Of a stretch of 64,000 nucleotides of DNA, positions 22,247-32,559 are shown in pieces. Source of the DNA: Phaeosaccion multiseriatum (lineage: Eukaryota; Ochrophyta, other classes); NCBI GenBank assembly GCA_965112735.1, contig OZ218964.1, forward strand, positions 1,240,001-1,304,000, given 5' to 3'. Position numbers and translations under genes: made by a program. The notes under the pieces were generated by a model. That model was given only the letters and a program-made list of their open reading frames with translations. It searched no databases and was not told the DNA's origin. How positions within the stretch are numbered: position 1 is the stretch's first letter; each line of letters opens with the position of its first letter.

Positions 22247-22985
22247 CACGCACACACACAAGGAGGGGAGAGGAGGGAGGGGAGGGAGGGAGGGAGGGAG
22301 GGAGGACGCTGAGGTGAGAGAGACAGAGACAAGGAGATAACCAGCCCCCCAGGCTGTCGACTCTTCTTGTAGCAGCACCGTACCACACGCACACAAGTAG
22401 CGTCTTGACTCCCCACCTCCACCTCCATCGAGCACAGCGCAGGGGGGCTCCCCTCGGCTCCCCTCCCCTCCCCTCCCCTCCCCTCCCCCCTGCCCTGACG
22501 CCCCAACCGCCCTTCAGTCCCCCTATTGCTGCTGCATCCCTACCGACCTGCCCCGGCTGCAGCACTGTGTCTATGAGCGGCTCCTGCATCTCTGTGATGG
22601 ACAAGACGTCCTTTCCCTTTCCCCTCGTCATTGGGTCCACGGATGGTCGAAGGGCGGGGGGTGGGGGTGCATACACTCTCCAGCGCTTCCGACCCTGGGT
22701 CTGTTTGGAGTGTGTGTTGTGGGTTATGTACGACCAACACGAAGGGCACGCAGGGGGAGGGTGTTTGATTGTTTGTTTGAGTGTTTGTCTGTGCGTGTGT
22801 GCGTGTACGTATATGTGAGGCAGAGAGTGTATGTGAGCGCGTGAGCGTGTGTGTGTACGTGTGTGTGCGTGCGTGTGTGTTTGAGTGTGAGGTGTGAGAG
22901 TATGAGTGAATGTGTGTGTGCGCGTGTGTGTGTATGAGTGTGTGTGTGTGCGTGTGTGTGTGTGCGCGCGTGTGCGTGTGTGTGC

Positions 22986-23017
<32 letters not shown>

Positions 23018-23040
23018 ATAGTGTGTGTGTGTGTGTGTGC

Positions 23041-23072
<32 letters not shown>

Positions 23073-24961
23073 ATATGAGTGTGTGTGTATGAGTGTGTGT
23101 GCGTGTGTACGTACACACGCACGTACCTGCATGACGAAAACGTCCTGTTTGTCCGTGTGCGGGGGCGCGCTCGTGGTCTGCCCCGGGGCGGTAATGTAGA
23201 GGTTGATCCCAACAGGGACGTCCCACGCATGCACACATCCCAGGCACACACCGGCCAGAGGCGGCATGTAGGCACCCGCGCTGAGGAGGATCAGGAGGAC
23301 GAGAGGGGGGGGGGGCGGAATGTTCGGTTACAGTTGATTAGACCTTGACCAATGTCGATCCCACTACCGGGAAAGGGTAATGGGTGCGGTCCAAATAAAC
23401 GGATACTGGGCAGGTGTGCATTAGAGGCATATGGGCAGGGGTGCAGAAGAGGCATATGGGCAACTCCGTAAGAAATAATATAGTACTACGTAGTGGTACG
23501 TACCTGTTGACCACGACGGTGCCGCTCCTCTCCTTGAGGGCGGCCTCCACATCTTCGAAGCGAAGCTTGGCATCCTCGAAGCCCTTGCCGCGAGGCTGAC
23601 AGGTGAGGGAGGGAGGGAGGAAGGGAGGGAGAGGGAGGAAGGGAGTGAGAGGGGTGGAGGAGGGAGGAGGGAGGGAGGGAGGGAGGGAGGGACAGGGGAA
23701 GGGGGAAGGGAGGGAGCGAGAAAGAGAGAAGGGGGGGGGGGGGGGGGGAGGGAGGGAGAGGGGCGAGGGTGTGGGAGGCGGAGTGATGGGCTTGGCGATT
23801 CCCTGACTTAGGAACCATACCCTTCACCCCCCCCCTCATCACTCGCTCTCTCTGCGGTTCCTTCCTTACCGCAGACACAGTTGCCATTCTCCAGCCGCTC
23901 TTTCCCTCCTTGAATGTGCCCCTCCCTGTTGGGTTCAGCGGGCGGCGGAGCAGGCAAAGGATGCATACAGAAGGGCGAAACGACGACGACGACGAGGAGG
24001 AGGAGGAGGAGGAGGGGGAGGAGGAGGAGGAGGAGGAGAAGGAGAAGGAGGAGGAGGAGGAGGAGGAGGAGGAGGAGGAGGAGGAGGGGGAGGAGGAGGA
24101 GGAGGAGGAGGAGGAGAAGGAGGAGAAGGAGGAGAAGGAGGAGGAGGAGGAGGAGGAGGAGGACAAGTCAGCAGGACCTGATCATGAGTCCAACCAAATC
24201 GTCTTCTCAGCATGTACTACGTCGTCGACGCTACAAGGCGAGTCCCCCCCCCCCTCCTCCTTCCCTCCCTCTCTTGGCTACTTGCCTGCCTCCAGGAAGT
24301 CTGCGTCCACCACCTCCTTCATCTCCTTCATGGTGAAGGCCTGGACGAGGCAAGCAAGCGGCTCTACGACGAGTAGGGGCTGCTTCTGCCAGAAGTCCTC
24401 TAGAAACACTGGGTCTGTGGCCAGGGCTTTCATGAATGGCTCCACCGCCAGAGGGCCGCTTGCTGTGGGAGAGTGGTGGAGCGGGTGAGGGAGGGAGGGA
24501 GGGAGGGAGGGAGGGAGGGAAGGGAGGAGGAAAGGGACGGGGGGAATGAGACAAGTACCTCTCTCCCTTACACGAGTACTTCAAAGGGAGGGGGGTTGGC
24601 GAAGATCATGTGCAGAGGTCGGAGGCTGCCACTCACCAAGCGCTGCCTTGTACAGCTTTGCCCCGATGCTCATGGGCGCATAGTCTGGAGGGGTAAAGTC
24701 CTCGAGAGCTTGCTGCTCCACATCCTCCTCCCCCACGCCTTCCATCGCCGACGCATTTAGGATGGATGGCGAGCAAAGTCGAACTGCCAACGACGGCGCC
24801 GATGTGCGTGACAAAGCTACGGAAGGGAGTGCCGCCGAAGATTTTCGGATGTAGTGCTTCCGATCGGCGAGATTTGCAGGTAGATTAACCGGGGTGAAGG
24901 AAGATACTAAGCCAGAGAGGAGGGAGAGTTGAAGGGGGAGGATGAAGCAAGGGCCCATCAT
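20039..24961 (-). CDS. JmjC/cupin-4 type 2-oxoglutarate oxygenase with plastid-type leader
   Basis: Fe(II)/2-oxoglutarate oxygenase related to ribosomal-oxygenase-type JmjC proteins. Clear exons are 24961-24637, 24462-24283, 23925-23870, 23595-23504, 23280-23127, 22700-22548, 22209-22045, 21823-21764, 20986-20597 and 20245-20039. The join between 24283 and 23925 is unresolved and may hide a small exon near 24170-24230. Landmarks are [50 protein letters not shown], the metal-binding [13 protein letters not shown] (H-x-D), [11 protein letters not shown], and [17 protein letters not shown] with the distal histidine. A helical C-terminal region ends in [12 protein letters not shown]. The N-terminus is apolar ([18 protein letters not shown]) then FTPVNL and a basic, Ser-rich stretch, like a bipartite signal for a secondary plastid. 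The ATG pair at 24961/24958 is the best start. The substrate is unknown; ribosomal protein or histone residues are the known targets of relatives. Confidence 0.8.
21018..21297. repeat. (GGAGA)n pentanucleotide repeat
   Basis: Occupies the JmjC intron between exons 21823-21764 and 20986-20597, next to the acceptor. On the sense strand it is TCTCC, an extreme polypyrimidine tract. Confidence 0.95.
21382..21763. repeat. (CACT)n repeat starting at a splice donor
   Basis: On the JmjC sense strand it is GTGA/GTGAGT repeated for nearly 380 bp, continuous with the donor of exon 21823-21764. CTGA variants are scattered through it. Confidence 0.95.
22760..23125. repeat. (GT)n-rich intronic tract
   Basis: Alternating purine-pyrimidine GT/GC sequence between exons 23280-23127 and 22700-22548 of the JmjC gene. 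CGCGCGTG stretches give it Z-DNA-forming character. Confidence 0.9.
23993..24163. repeat. (GAG)n trinucleotide repeat
   Basis: Lies in the poorly resolved intron of the JmjC gene; on the sense strand it is CTC repeats. Confidence 0.95.
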
Positions 24962-25397
24962 GGGCGGGCTTTGCAAGAACGCTTTGCGAGATCGCTGCCA
25001 CCCTTTCCTATCTACTACTGCTACTGATTGTATCGCTCCTGCTGCTGCTGCGGGTGTTGCTTGCTCTTCGCCGTCACACGCAATAATAATCGCACATCCA
25101 CCCACAGGCGATAAAAAGCACGAGTTGGTTATACTTCCATTCACAGACGACGCAGCCCTCTCGTCCCCCTCTCCTCCCCTTTCAGTTTCTTCCCCCCCGC
25201 CCTCTCACTACAGCGCAGCTCTCACTACAGCGCAGCTCACCGCAGGAGAGAAGCGGACAGGCCAAGGCCTTTTACAGCTCACCACAGGAGAGAGACGGTC
25301 AGGCCAAGGCCTTTTAATATTTAAGGGGGGGGGCGGGGCCGTATCGGCAGCGGCGGGTAAAAGGCGCTAGTCTATGAAGCTGTCAACACAAGCAATC
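24962..25397. other. JmjC upstream region with short direct repeats
   Basis: Between the JmjC start and the MITE-like element. CTCACTACAGCGCAGCT occurs twice in a row near 25206-25238. A 50-bp unit with GCTCACC(G/A)CAGGAGAGA and AGGCCAAGGCCTTTTA occurs twice near 25237-25317. The doubled AGGCCAAGGCCTTTTA could be regulatory for the gene to its left. Confidence 0.55.
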
Positions 25398-25652
25398 GGC
25401 CCCAGGAGAGGTTCCTCTGGCCCCCGATAAGCAGAAGCCAGAGGCGCGGCCTGCGGCCGAAAGCCGAGAGGCCAGGGGCTGGGCTGCGACCAGCAGAAGC
25501 CAGTCACCAGCGGGAACGAGCGACAAGCCAGAAGCCAGAGGCGGCCTACGGCCGAAAGCCGAGAAGCCAGCGCTGGCCTGCGGCCAGAAGCCCGAAGCCA
25601 GGAGGGGCCTACCGCCCAGAAGCCAGAAGTCGGAAAAACCTCGCCTGGGGCC
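25398..25652. mobile_element. MITE-like element, copy 1 (255 bp)
   Basis: Terminal inverted repeats beginning GGCCCCAGG(A/C)GAGGTT bound a non-coding interior made of GAAGCC(A/C)GA and GGCCTGCGGCCGAAAGCCGA palindromic pieces. The same unit recurs at 32892-33137. It lies just beyond the MAP kinase stop codon, so it may form part of that gene's 3' UTR. Confidence 0.8.
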
Positions 25653-25686
25653 GAAAGCAAGCGACTTGGACCTCTAAATAGTAAAA

Positions 25687-25911
25687 TCACTTGCGCGGCC
25701 CGGAGCCGGAGACGGAGCCAGAGACAGAGTCCTCGTCCCCCTCTCCTCCGTCGTCATCGTCTGCTTCCATCTTGGACCGCGCCTGGCTCTCCTCCTCCTC
25801 CTCGCTGCCGCTGCTGTTGCTAGTGCCGCTGCTGCCGCTGCTACCCCCGCCTGTTCGACCGTCCTCTCCTCCCTTGGTCTCTGCTGTCTCTATCTCTTCA
25901 TCTTCATGATG

Positions 25912-25954
<43 letters not shown>

Positions 25955-27096
25955 CCATCACCTTCGTCGTCCTCCCTTGGCGCAAAGCCCATCATCTCAT
26001 TGTACATGAGCTGCTGCAGCTCCTCCTGCGGAATATCCCCCCCATCTCCCGTGAGCCGCTCGTACTCAAAGTCAAACAGTACGTCACACGTCGGCTCGTC
26101 CATTTGCGCATGCAGCTCGGCCAAGTATGCATGCTCCAACGCCTCGTCCACAGTGATGCGGTGCTCCGGATTGAACACCAGCATGCGTTTGATGAGATCG
26201 ATGGCCAGGGGGCTCGTATCCACGGGAAAGTGCGAGCTAAGGTCCTTGGGTTTGACGTCCCCCTTGCTCGTAATGGCCTTGCGGGCCGCCGGGTGAGTCA
26301 CAAACGTCAACTCCTCCTCTGGCGGCACGCCCAGCACCCCGACAATCGTCTCTAATTGGTGGTGAGGGTTGTGGCCCTGGAAGAAGGGCCGCCGGGCCAC
26401 CATTTCCGCAGCCACGCACCCCACGCTCCAAATGTCCACAGTCTTGCCGTAATGCGTCGAGTCGCACAGCAACTCTGGCGCCCGGTACCACCTCGTCACC
26501 ACGTACTCTGTCAGTTCGTCCTCATACTCCAGCTCCACTCCCCTCGCCAGCCCAAAGTCGCAAATGGCAAGGTCGCAGTTGGCGTTGACGAGCAAGTTGG
26601 ACGGCTTCATGTCCCGGTGCAAGACATTGGCGCTATGAATAAATTTGAGCCCGCGCAGGACCTGATACAAAAAGTACTGATAGTGCTGGTCGGTGAGCGC
26701 CTGCCCGCTCGAGATGATGCGGTCCATGTCACTCTCCATAAGGTTGGTGACAATGTACACGTCCTTAAAGTCGGTGGTGTTGGGGGGTATGCAGATAATG
26801 TCGGTGATGTTGATAATGTTCTCGTGCCCGTCGAAGTGCCGCAGCAGCTTAATCTCCCGCAGGATGCGCTTGGCGTCCACCAGGTCGCTAAACACGTCTG
26901 CAATCTTCTTAATGGCCACCGGGTTGGGCGACTCTGCGTCATCCGCACTGCACACAAAGCCGTAGCTGCCGTCCCCGATGGGTTTGAGGTTGGTGTACCG
27001 CACATCCACTTCGAACTTCTCTCTCCCTACAGTTACCTTGTGGTAGTTCCTTCGCCACTCCTTGGCGGAGCCCCCCTTCGCCCCCTTCACCGCCAT
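25687..27096 (-). CDS. MAP kinase, TEY type, intronless
   Basis: Ser/Thr kinase at the end of a MAPK cascade. The single exon encodes 469 residues from the ATG at 27096 (GCCATGG context). It shows the Gly loop IGDGSYGFV (Asp at a position usually Gln, Ser or Thr), VAIKKI with the ATP lysine, LRGLKFIHSANVLHRDMKPS in the catalytic loop, DFGLARG, the activation motif DELTEYVVTRWYRAPELL (TEY), and DIWSVGCVAAEM. The C-terminal 110 residues are low-complexity: an acidic run encoded by a CAT microsatellite (about 25920-25972), a His-containing acidic patch, Ser/Gly repeats and a final SVSGSVSGSGPRK. TEY marks it as ERK-like and excludes the p38 (TGY) and JNK (TPY) classes. Lack of introns contrasts with most genes here. 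A GTG-initiated extension upstream is not supported. Confidence 0.95.
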
Positions 27097-27410
27097 GGCG
27101 ACCCGCCTCTCCGTGCCCTCCAAACCCAGCACCTCCCTTCCTCTGGGCCTCACTGAAATGCTGCTTCTGCTGGTCTCCCCTTAGGAGCCGGTAGCGAACA
27201 TTCTCTCTACTCTCCCATACAGAGACGCAGTGCTACTGGCCGAGCATCACGTACTCACCCCATTCATTGGCAACATGACTGCGTGTGGTGCGTTCGCTGT
27301 TGAGTGTAAGAGGGTGAGGCGAGGAGCGTACAAAGGTGGGCGTACAAGGGTGAGGGCAGTTTTCAGTGCCAATTCGCTTCGGGCGAAACGGGCCTCTATT
27401 TTTTAGGGGA
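27097..27410. other. MAP kinase 5' region
   Basis: Upstream of the kinase ATG and before the segmental duplication. I see no gene and no clear promoter element. CGTACAAAGGTGGGCGTACAAGGGTG at 27327-27352 contains a short direct repeat of CGTACAA(A/G)GGTG. Confidence 0.4.
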
Positions 27411-29447
27411 GGTTCTCCCCGGGCGAAGCCCGGGGAGAATTTATCCTCCAAGCGAGTTTACGAGCGGGAGGGGAAACCTCCCTTCTTAATCCAGGGGGGT
27501 GCGTATTTTTGCCAAGGGGCCTCCTTATCTCGAAAATGTCGCTGCGTCCCTGCCTGCCTGCCTGCGCCCCCTTTTTCGTACTGTAGACGGTCTTTCTCCA
27601 CACACACTCCTCGGCGGACCGAGCTTCTTTCACCAGCAGCCGCACCGAAAAAAGCACTATCAATCCTCTAAGGTACTTCCCACCCCGTGGCGGACTGTGG
27701 GGCGAGGAAAATGCCCTAAACTAGGTCTTTAAAAGACTTTGCGGAAAAATGGCACGGGCATGGACCACCAGCACCAGCTCCCTCACACCGCGGCAGCAGC
27801 AGCAGCAGCACCACAGCAGCTTCAGCTTTCTCATCAGGTACACCAGGACTCGCTCTGCCCTGCTGCGCCGCCCGCACGAATGGATACTGGGGAAGAAGAA
27901 GGGGGAGGTCCTTCTCCTGCGAGGAGGAGGGAGTTCGAAGAAGGGCACCGACATTAATGGATACAGGTGGGGGGGGGGGTTGGGGAAACAGCCCAAGGCA
28001 GCGGTGGATTAGCACGTCCCACCACTGTGGGGCGAGAGAAATGCCATAAACTAGGTCTTTAAAAGACTTTGCGGAAAAATGGCACGGGCATGGACCACCA
28101 GCATCAGTTCCCTCACAACTCGGCAGCAGCAGCAGCAGCACCACAGCAGCTTCAGCTTTCTCATCAGGTACACCAGGACTCGCTCCGCCCTGCTGCGCCG
28201 CCCGCACGAATGGATACTGGGGAAGAAGAAGGGGGAGGCAGGTTCTTCTCCTGTGAGGAGGAGGGAGTTCCAAGAAGGGCACCGACATCAATGGATACAG
28301 GTGGGGGGGTTGGGGAAGCAGCCCAAGGCCGGTGGATTACCACGTCCCACCACTCCGCCAAAGGGCACTGCATACTGGCTGCTGCTGCTGCTGCTCTCGG
28401 CCAACAAGCGACAGGGGGGGGGGGGAAGGAGTGGAGAATTAGCCCAGCCATGACACCCCACCACTCCGCCATTCTGATCCTTTACCCCGACGCCGACAAT
28501 GGCGTCAGCCGCTAGGAGTATCGCCTCAGCCACAGCCACCACCGCCAGCAGGAGGGCCTGCAGCAGCTGCAGTGCCGCCCCCACCACACGCCACCAGCCA
28601 AGCCAACCACGACTCAGGCCCACCAAGCAGAGGGAGGCTCCCCCCCCCCCCGGCGAGGCTGCCTTCTCAGGAATACTACGTTGCCTCCACCACGACGGCA
28701 GACGCGAGTGGCAACCAGCCAGGGAAGACGCGGAGGCAGTAGACTAGAGGGAGGGGGGATATGCACCAGCAGAGGCAGGGCGAGGCAGGGCAGAGGAGGA
28801 GGCAGAGGCAGCATTCTAGAACGGAGGGCCGCACATGCTGCAGTGGAGAGAGCAACGGTCAGCAGGCTCAGTCCCTGTACAGCTGTATTACGGAGGACGA
28901 CACGTGCTGTAGCGGTCCCGCAGAGGTCACGAGTCCGCAACAGCCCCAGTCTCACCACCACGACACCTCGAGCACGGAGAGGACGGCACGTGGTGCAGGG
29001 CAGAGATCACGAGTGAGCAACCTGCCAGAGGCCCGGTACTGCTCGAGCACGGAGGACGAGACGTGCTGTGGCGCAGCAGAGCAAAGGGTAGTAGCTGCGA
29101 GCCTGCCTGGCTCGATGGTGTGGCTGGTCGGCGCCAACGACGTCGTTCTTTCGAAGGAGCGCGGCGTGCCAGTCCAGTGCCTGCACGCATTGCCGGCACC
29201 GTCGGGATGATGCCTCTCCAGTTCGAGCAGCAGCAAGCGGCTACAGATCATTGGTTAGCTCAGTAGCCCCAGTTCCTTATGTAAACTTACGTAAATATGT
29301 ACCTATCGTCTGCTTTTGGCAGTGCATAGGCCGCGTTGTTGGCCCTGCTGTGGCTGTCTTAAAGCATACGCTCCACAAGAAATACTACCACAGCTTGCCT
29401 GACGCAGTTACGGGAAACCTCCCCTATCACGCTCTTCTTGTAGGGGA
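27411..29447. repeat. Segmental duplication, unit 1 (2,037 bp)
   Basis: Begins GGTTCTCCCCGGGCGAAGCC and recurs directly behind itself as unit 2. Inside, a 330-bp segment starting CTAGGTCTTTAAAAGACTTT is itself duplicated in tandem (27721 and 28051). It then holds CAG/CTG runs, a GC-rich stretch with about four degenerate copies of a module containing ACGTGCTG(T/C)(A/G)G, and a tail ending CTCTTCTTGTA. The ORF corresponding to the intact one in unit 2 is frameshifted near 29170. Confidence 0.92.
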
Positions 29448-29526
29448 GGTTCTCCCCGGGCGAAGCCCGGGGAGAATTTTTCCTCCAAGCGAGTTAACGA
29501 GCGGGAGGAGAAACCTCCCTTCTTAA
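28761..29526 (+). pseudogene. Frameshifted copy of the unit-2 cysteine-motif ORF
   Basis: Starts with the same ATG and peptide (MHQQRQGEAGQ) as the ORF at 30790 and keeps the TEDETCC motif. It shifts frame after VVLSKERGVP near 29170 and meets a stop at 29210. The continuation (APVPYVNLRKYVPIVCFW) resumes in another frame at about 29265. It is either decayed or never coding. Confidence 0.45.
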
Positions 29527-31484
29527 TCCAGGGGGGTGCGTATTTTTGCCAAGGGGGGTCCTCATCTCGAAAATGTCGCTGCGTGCCTGCGCCCCCTTTT
29601 TCGTACTTTAGACCGTCTTTCTCCACACACACTCCTCGGGGGACCGAGCTTCTTTCACCAGCAGGCGCACCGAAAAAAGCGCTATCAATCCTCTAAGGTA
29701 CTTCCCACCCCGTGGCGGACTGTGGGGCGAGTAAAATGCCCTAAACTAGGTCTTTAAAAGACTTTGCGGAAAAATGGCACGGGCATGGACCACCAGCACC
29801 AGCTCCCTCACACCGCGGCAGCAGCAGCAGCAGCACCACAGCAGCTTCAGCTTTCTCATCAGGTACACCAGGACTCGCTCTGCCCTGCTGTGCCGCCCGC
29901 ACGAATGGATACTGGGGAAGAAGAAGGGGGAGGCAGGTTCTTCTCCTGTGAGGAGGAGGGAGTTCGAAGAAGGGCACCGACATTAATGGATACAGGTGGG
30001 GGGGGGGGTGGGGAAACAGCCCAAGGCAGCGGTGGATTACCACGTCCCACCACTGTGGGGCGAGAGAAATGCCATAAACTAGGTCTTTAAAAGACTTTGC
30101 GGAAAAATGGCACGGGCATGGACCACCAGCATCAGCTCCCTCACAACTCGGCAGCAGCAGCAGCAGCACCACAGCAGCTTCAGCTTTCTCATCAGGTACA
30201 CCAGGAGTCGCTTTGCCCTGCTGCGCCGCCCGCACGAATGGATACTGGGGAAGAAGAAGGGGGAGGCAGGTTCTTCTCCTGTGAGGAGGAGGGAGTTCCA
30301 AGAAGGGCACCGACATCAATGGATACAGGTGGGGGGGTTGGGGAAGCAGCCCAAGGCCGGTGGATTACCACGTCCCACCACTCCGCCAAAGGGCACTGCA
30401 TACTGGCTGCTGCTGCTGCTGCTCTCGGCCAACAAGCGACGGGGGGGGCGGTGGGGAAGCAGCGGAGGATTAGCCCATGGCTGATACCCCACCACTCCGC
30501 CATTCTGATCCTTTACCCCGACACCGGCAAGGACGTCAGCCGCTAGGAGTATCGCCTCAGCCACAGCCACCACCGCCAGCAGGAGGGCCTGCAGCAGCTG
30601 CTGTGCCGCCCCCACCACACGGCCACCAGCCAAGCCAACCACGACTCAGACCCACCAGGCAGAGAGAGGCTCCCTCCCCCGGCAAGGCTGCTTTCTCAGG
30701 AGTACTACGTTGCCTCCACCACGACGGCAGACGCGAGTGGCAACCAGCCAGGGAAGACGCGGAGGCAGTAGACTAGAGGGAGGGGGGATATGCACCAGCA
30801 GAGGCAGGGCGAGGCAGGGCAGAGGAGGAGGCAGAGGCAGCATTCTAGAACGGAGGGCCGCACATGCTGCAGTGGAGAGAGCAAGGGTCAGCAGGCTCAG
30901 TCCCGGTACAGCTGTATTACGGAGGACGACACGTGCTGTAGCGGTCCCGCAGAGGTCACGAGTACGCAACAGCCCCAGTCTCACCACAACACCTCGAGCA
31001 CGGAGAGGACGGCACGTGGTGCAGCGCAGAGATCACGAGTCAGCAACCTGCCAGAGGCACGGTACTGCTCGAGCACGGAGGACGAGACGTGCTGTGGCGC
31101 AGCAGAGCAAAGGGTAGTAGCTGCGAGCCTGCCTGGCTCGATGGTGTGGCTGGTCGGCGCCAACGACGTCGTTCTTTCGGAGGAGCGCGGCGTGCCAGGG
31201 CCCGCACGCATTGCCGGCACCGTCGGGATGATGCCTCTCCAGTTCGAGCAGCAGCAGAGCGGCTACAGATCATTGGTTAGCTCAGTAGCCCCAGTTCCTT
31301 ATGTAAACTTACGTAAATATGTACCTATCGTCTGCTTTTGGCAGCGCATAGGCCGCGTTGTTGGCCCTGCAGTGGCTGTCTTAAAACATAGGCTCCACAA
31401 GAAATACTACCACAGCTTGCCTGACGCAGTTACGGGAGAACCTCCCCTATCACGCTCTTCTTGTAAATCGATCCCCTCTATTTT
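29448..31484. repeat. Segmental duplication, unit 2
   Basis: Direct tandem copy of 27411-29447 with the same nested 333-bp internal duplication (29746 and 30079). Substitutions and small indels are scattered throughout. The last bases, after CTCTTCTTGTA near 31464, run into unique sequence leading to the hemoglobin gene. Confidence 0.9.
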
Positions 31485-31587
31485 GTTTTTTACCCCTTTT
31501 GAGGGAAAAAGTTGGAAAAAGAGCTGGTTTGTTGTGATCACACAAACACGGCCCACCCACAACAAAAACGCTCTTATTTTAGGGTGA
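30790..31587 (+). CDS. Hypothetical 265-residue ORF with repeated (E/D)xxTCC motif
   Basis: Opens with an ATG and has no recognisable domain. The N-terminal half is Gln/Arg/Ser-rich and contains TEGRTCCSGE, TEDDTCCSGPAE and TEDETCCGAAE, spaced about 35 residues apart, reflecting an underlying DNA repeat of the duplication unit. The C-terminal part (NLRKYVPIVCFWQRIGRVVG) is moderately hydrophobic. The last 40 codons lie outside the duplicated unit, so the full ORF exists only by virtue of the junction with unique sequence. It may be a chance ORF in a repeat, and it ends only 30 bp before the hemoglobin ATG. Confidence 0.25.
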   Translation: MHQQRQGEAGQRRRQRQHSRTEGRTCCSGESKGQQAQSRYSCITEDDTCCSGPAEVTSTQQPQSHHNTSSTERTARGAAQRSRVSNLPEARYCSSTEDETCCGAAEQRVVAASLPGSMVWLVGANDVVLSEERGVPGPARIAGTVGMMPLQFEQQQSGYRSLVSSVAPVPYVNLRKYVPIVCFWQRIGRVVGPAVAVLKHRLHKKYYHSLPDAVTGEPPLSRSSCKSIPSILFFTPFEGKSWKKSWFVVITQTRPTHNKNALILG

Positions 31588-31617
31588 GCGACAGAGAGAG
31601 AAAGAAAGAGAGAGATC

Positions 31618-32064
31618 ATGAGCAAAGATGGAAAGGCCGTAGCTGTGGCCGCGATAGCTGTTGGAGTGGCCTACTGTATCTACTCCTCGTACGCAGCGGC
31701 TGCAAAGAAGAAAGCTTCGATCTACGAACGGATTGGCGGGGCTCCCGCGGTTCAAGCCGTTATTGACATCGCCATCCCTTCCTTGAGGAAAGACGCCGAG
31801 CTGGCGCCTTTCTTCACCAAGATGCCGGAGGCCTACCACAAGAAAATGCAGTTCAAATTCTTCACCACGGCATTGGGAGGGCCGAAGCTCTATGACGGCA
31901 AGAGCATGAAGGCGGCGCACAAGGGGAAGGGCATCACCGAGAGACATTTCTTTTTAGTATGTGATTATGTCGTCAAGGCCATGGAGGAGCTGAATGTCCC
32001 TGCTGACCTGCAGAAGGAGGTGGGCGATTGTCTGGCACCTCTGGTGGATGACTGTACGGGGTAA
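31618..32064 (+). CDS. Membrane-anchored truncated hemoglobin (2/2 globin)
   Basis: Small heme protein of the truncated-globin family, whose members bind oxygen or detoxify nitric oxide. A single exon encodes 148 residues. Residues 6-28 (AVAVAAIAVGVAYCIYSSYA) form one hydrophobic helix followed by lysines, suggesting an N-terminal anchor. The globin starts at IYERIGGAPAVQAVID and continues with DAELAPFF, FFTTALGGPKLYDG, then AAHKGKGITERHFFLVCDYV, which carries the proximal histidine. The spacing of LGGP and the AAH-GI box matches group I truncated globins. Where most relatives have FY at positions B9-B10 (haem-pocket tyrosine), this protein reads AI within VIDIAIPSL, so ligand chemistry may differ. 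The gene is intronless and follows the segmental duplication directly. Confidence 0.88.
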   Translation: MSKDGKAVAVAAIAVGVAYCIYSSYAAAAKKKASIYERIGGAPAVQAVIDIAIPSLRKDAELAPFFTKMPEAYHKKMQFKFFTTALGGPKLYDGKSMKAAHKGKGITERHFFLVCDYVVKAMEELNVPADLQKEVGDCLAPLVDDCTG

Positions 32065-32559
32065 AAAGGAGGGGATGATTCTTTCGGAGTGCGTTCCCCT
32101 GAACCCCTGAACAAGAGGTTACGTTAATTTGTTGGCCTCAAGTTCAAATATATATATAATATGGCGACGCGCCTTTCCCTTCCTTCTTTTCGCGTAGATG
32201 TTCGCAGCTTTCTTTTCCCTCCAGCTCCTGCTGCTGTGCAGCTTTCTGTGGGGTGCACGTACGGTTATAGGCCCTGCTAATTATTTCGGCCACCCTTCCC
32301 ACAGTGGCACTACCTGGGGGAGGGGAGAGGGAAAATGCCGAGGATCGGCGTCGGCAGAGAGCCCGCCCTTGAGTGCCGTATCCCCTGGTGGAGACTCTGC
32401 TCTATTCATCACATTAAATGCTCACCGCAGATGTACCACCACAGCACACAACGAAACACGGCTGAATCAACGATGACAAAGAGATGGCGGCGTGGAGATA
32501 CATATACCAGCGGCAGCCCCTCCTCCCCTCCGCCGAGCACACCTGGGGCCCTCGCTGCT
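32065..32559. other. Spacer downstream of the hemoglobin gene
   Basis: Contains an AT run (about 32145-32162, ATATATATATAATATGG). Short plus-strand frames (for example 32198-32476) show no recognisable domain. Confidence 0.35.

Noticed and set aside
22700-23275. Long frames rich in HTHTHTH or VCVCVC
   Set aside because: Translations of the GT microsatellite; only the oxygenase exons on either side are real.
27721-28515. Frames beginning MRKNGTGMDHQHQ in the duplicated segment as a gene family
   Set aside because: The apparent starts are not ATG, the frames follow CAG runs, and they are disrupted differently among the four copies.
29235-29275. tRNA-like sequence (TTGGTTAGCTCAGTAGCCCC)
   Set aside because: The resemblance to a D-arm is isolated; no B-box (GGTTCGA) or acceptor stem follows.
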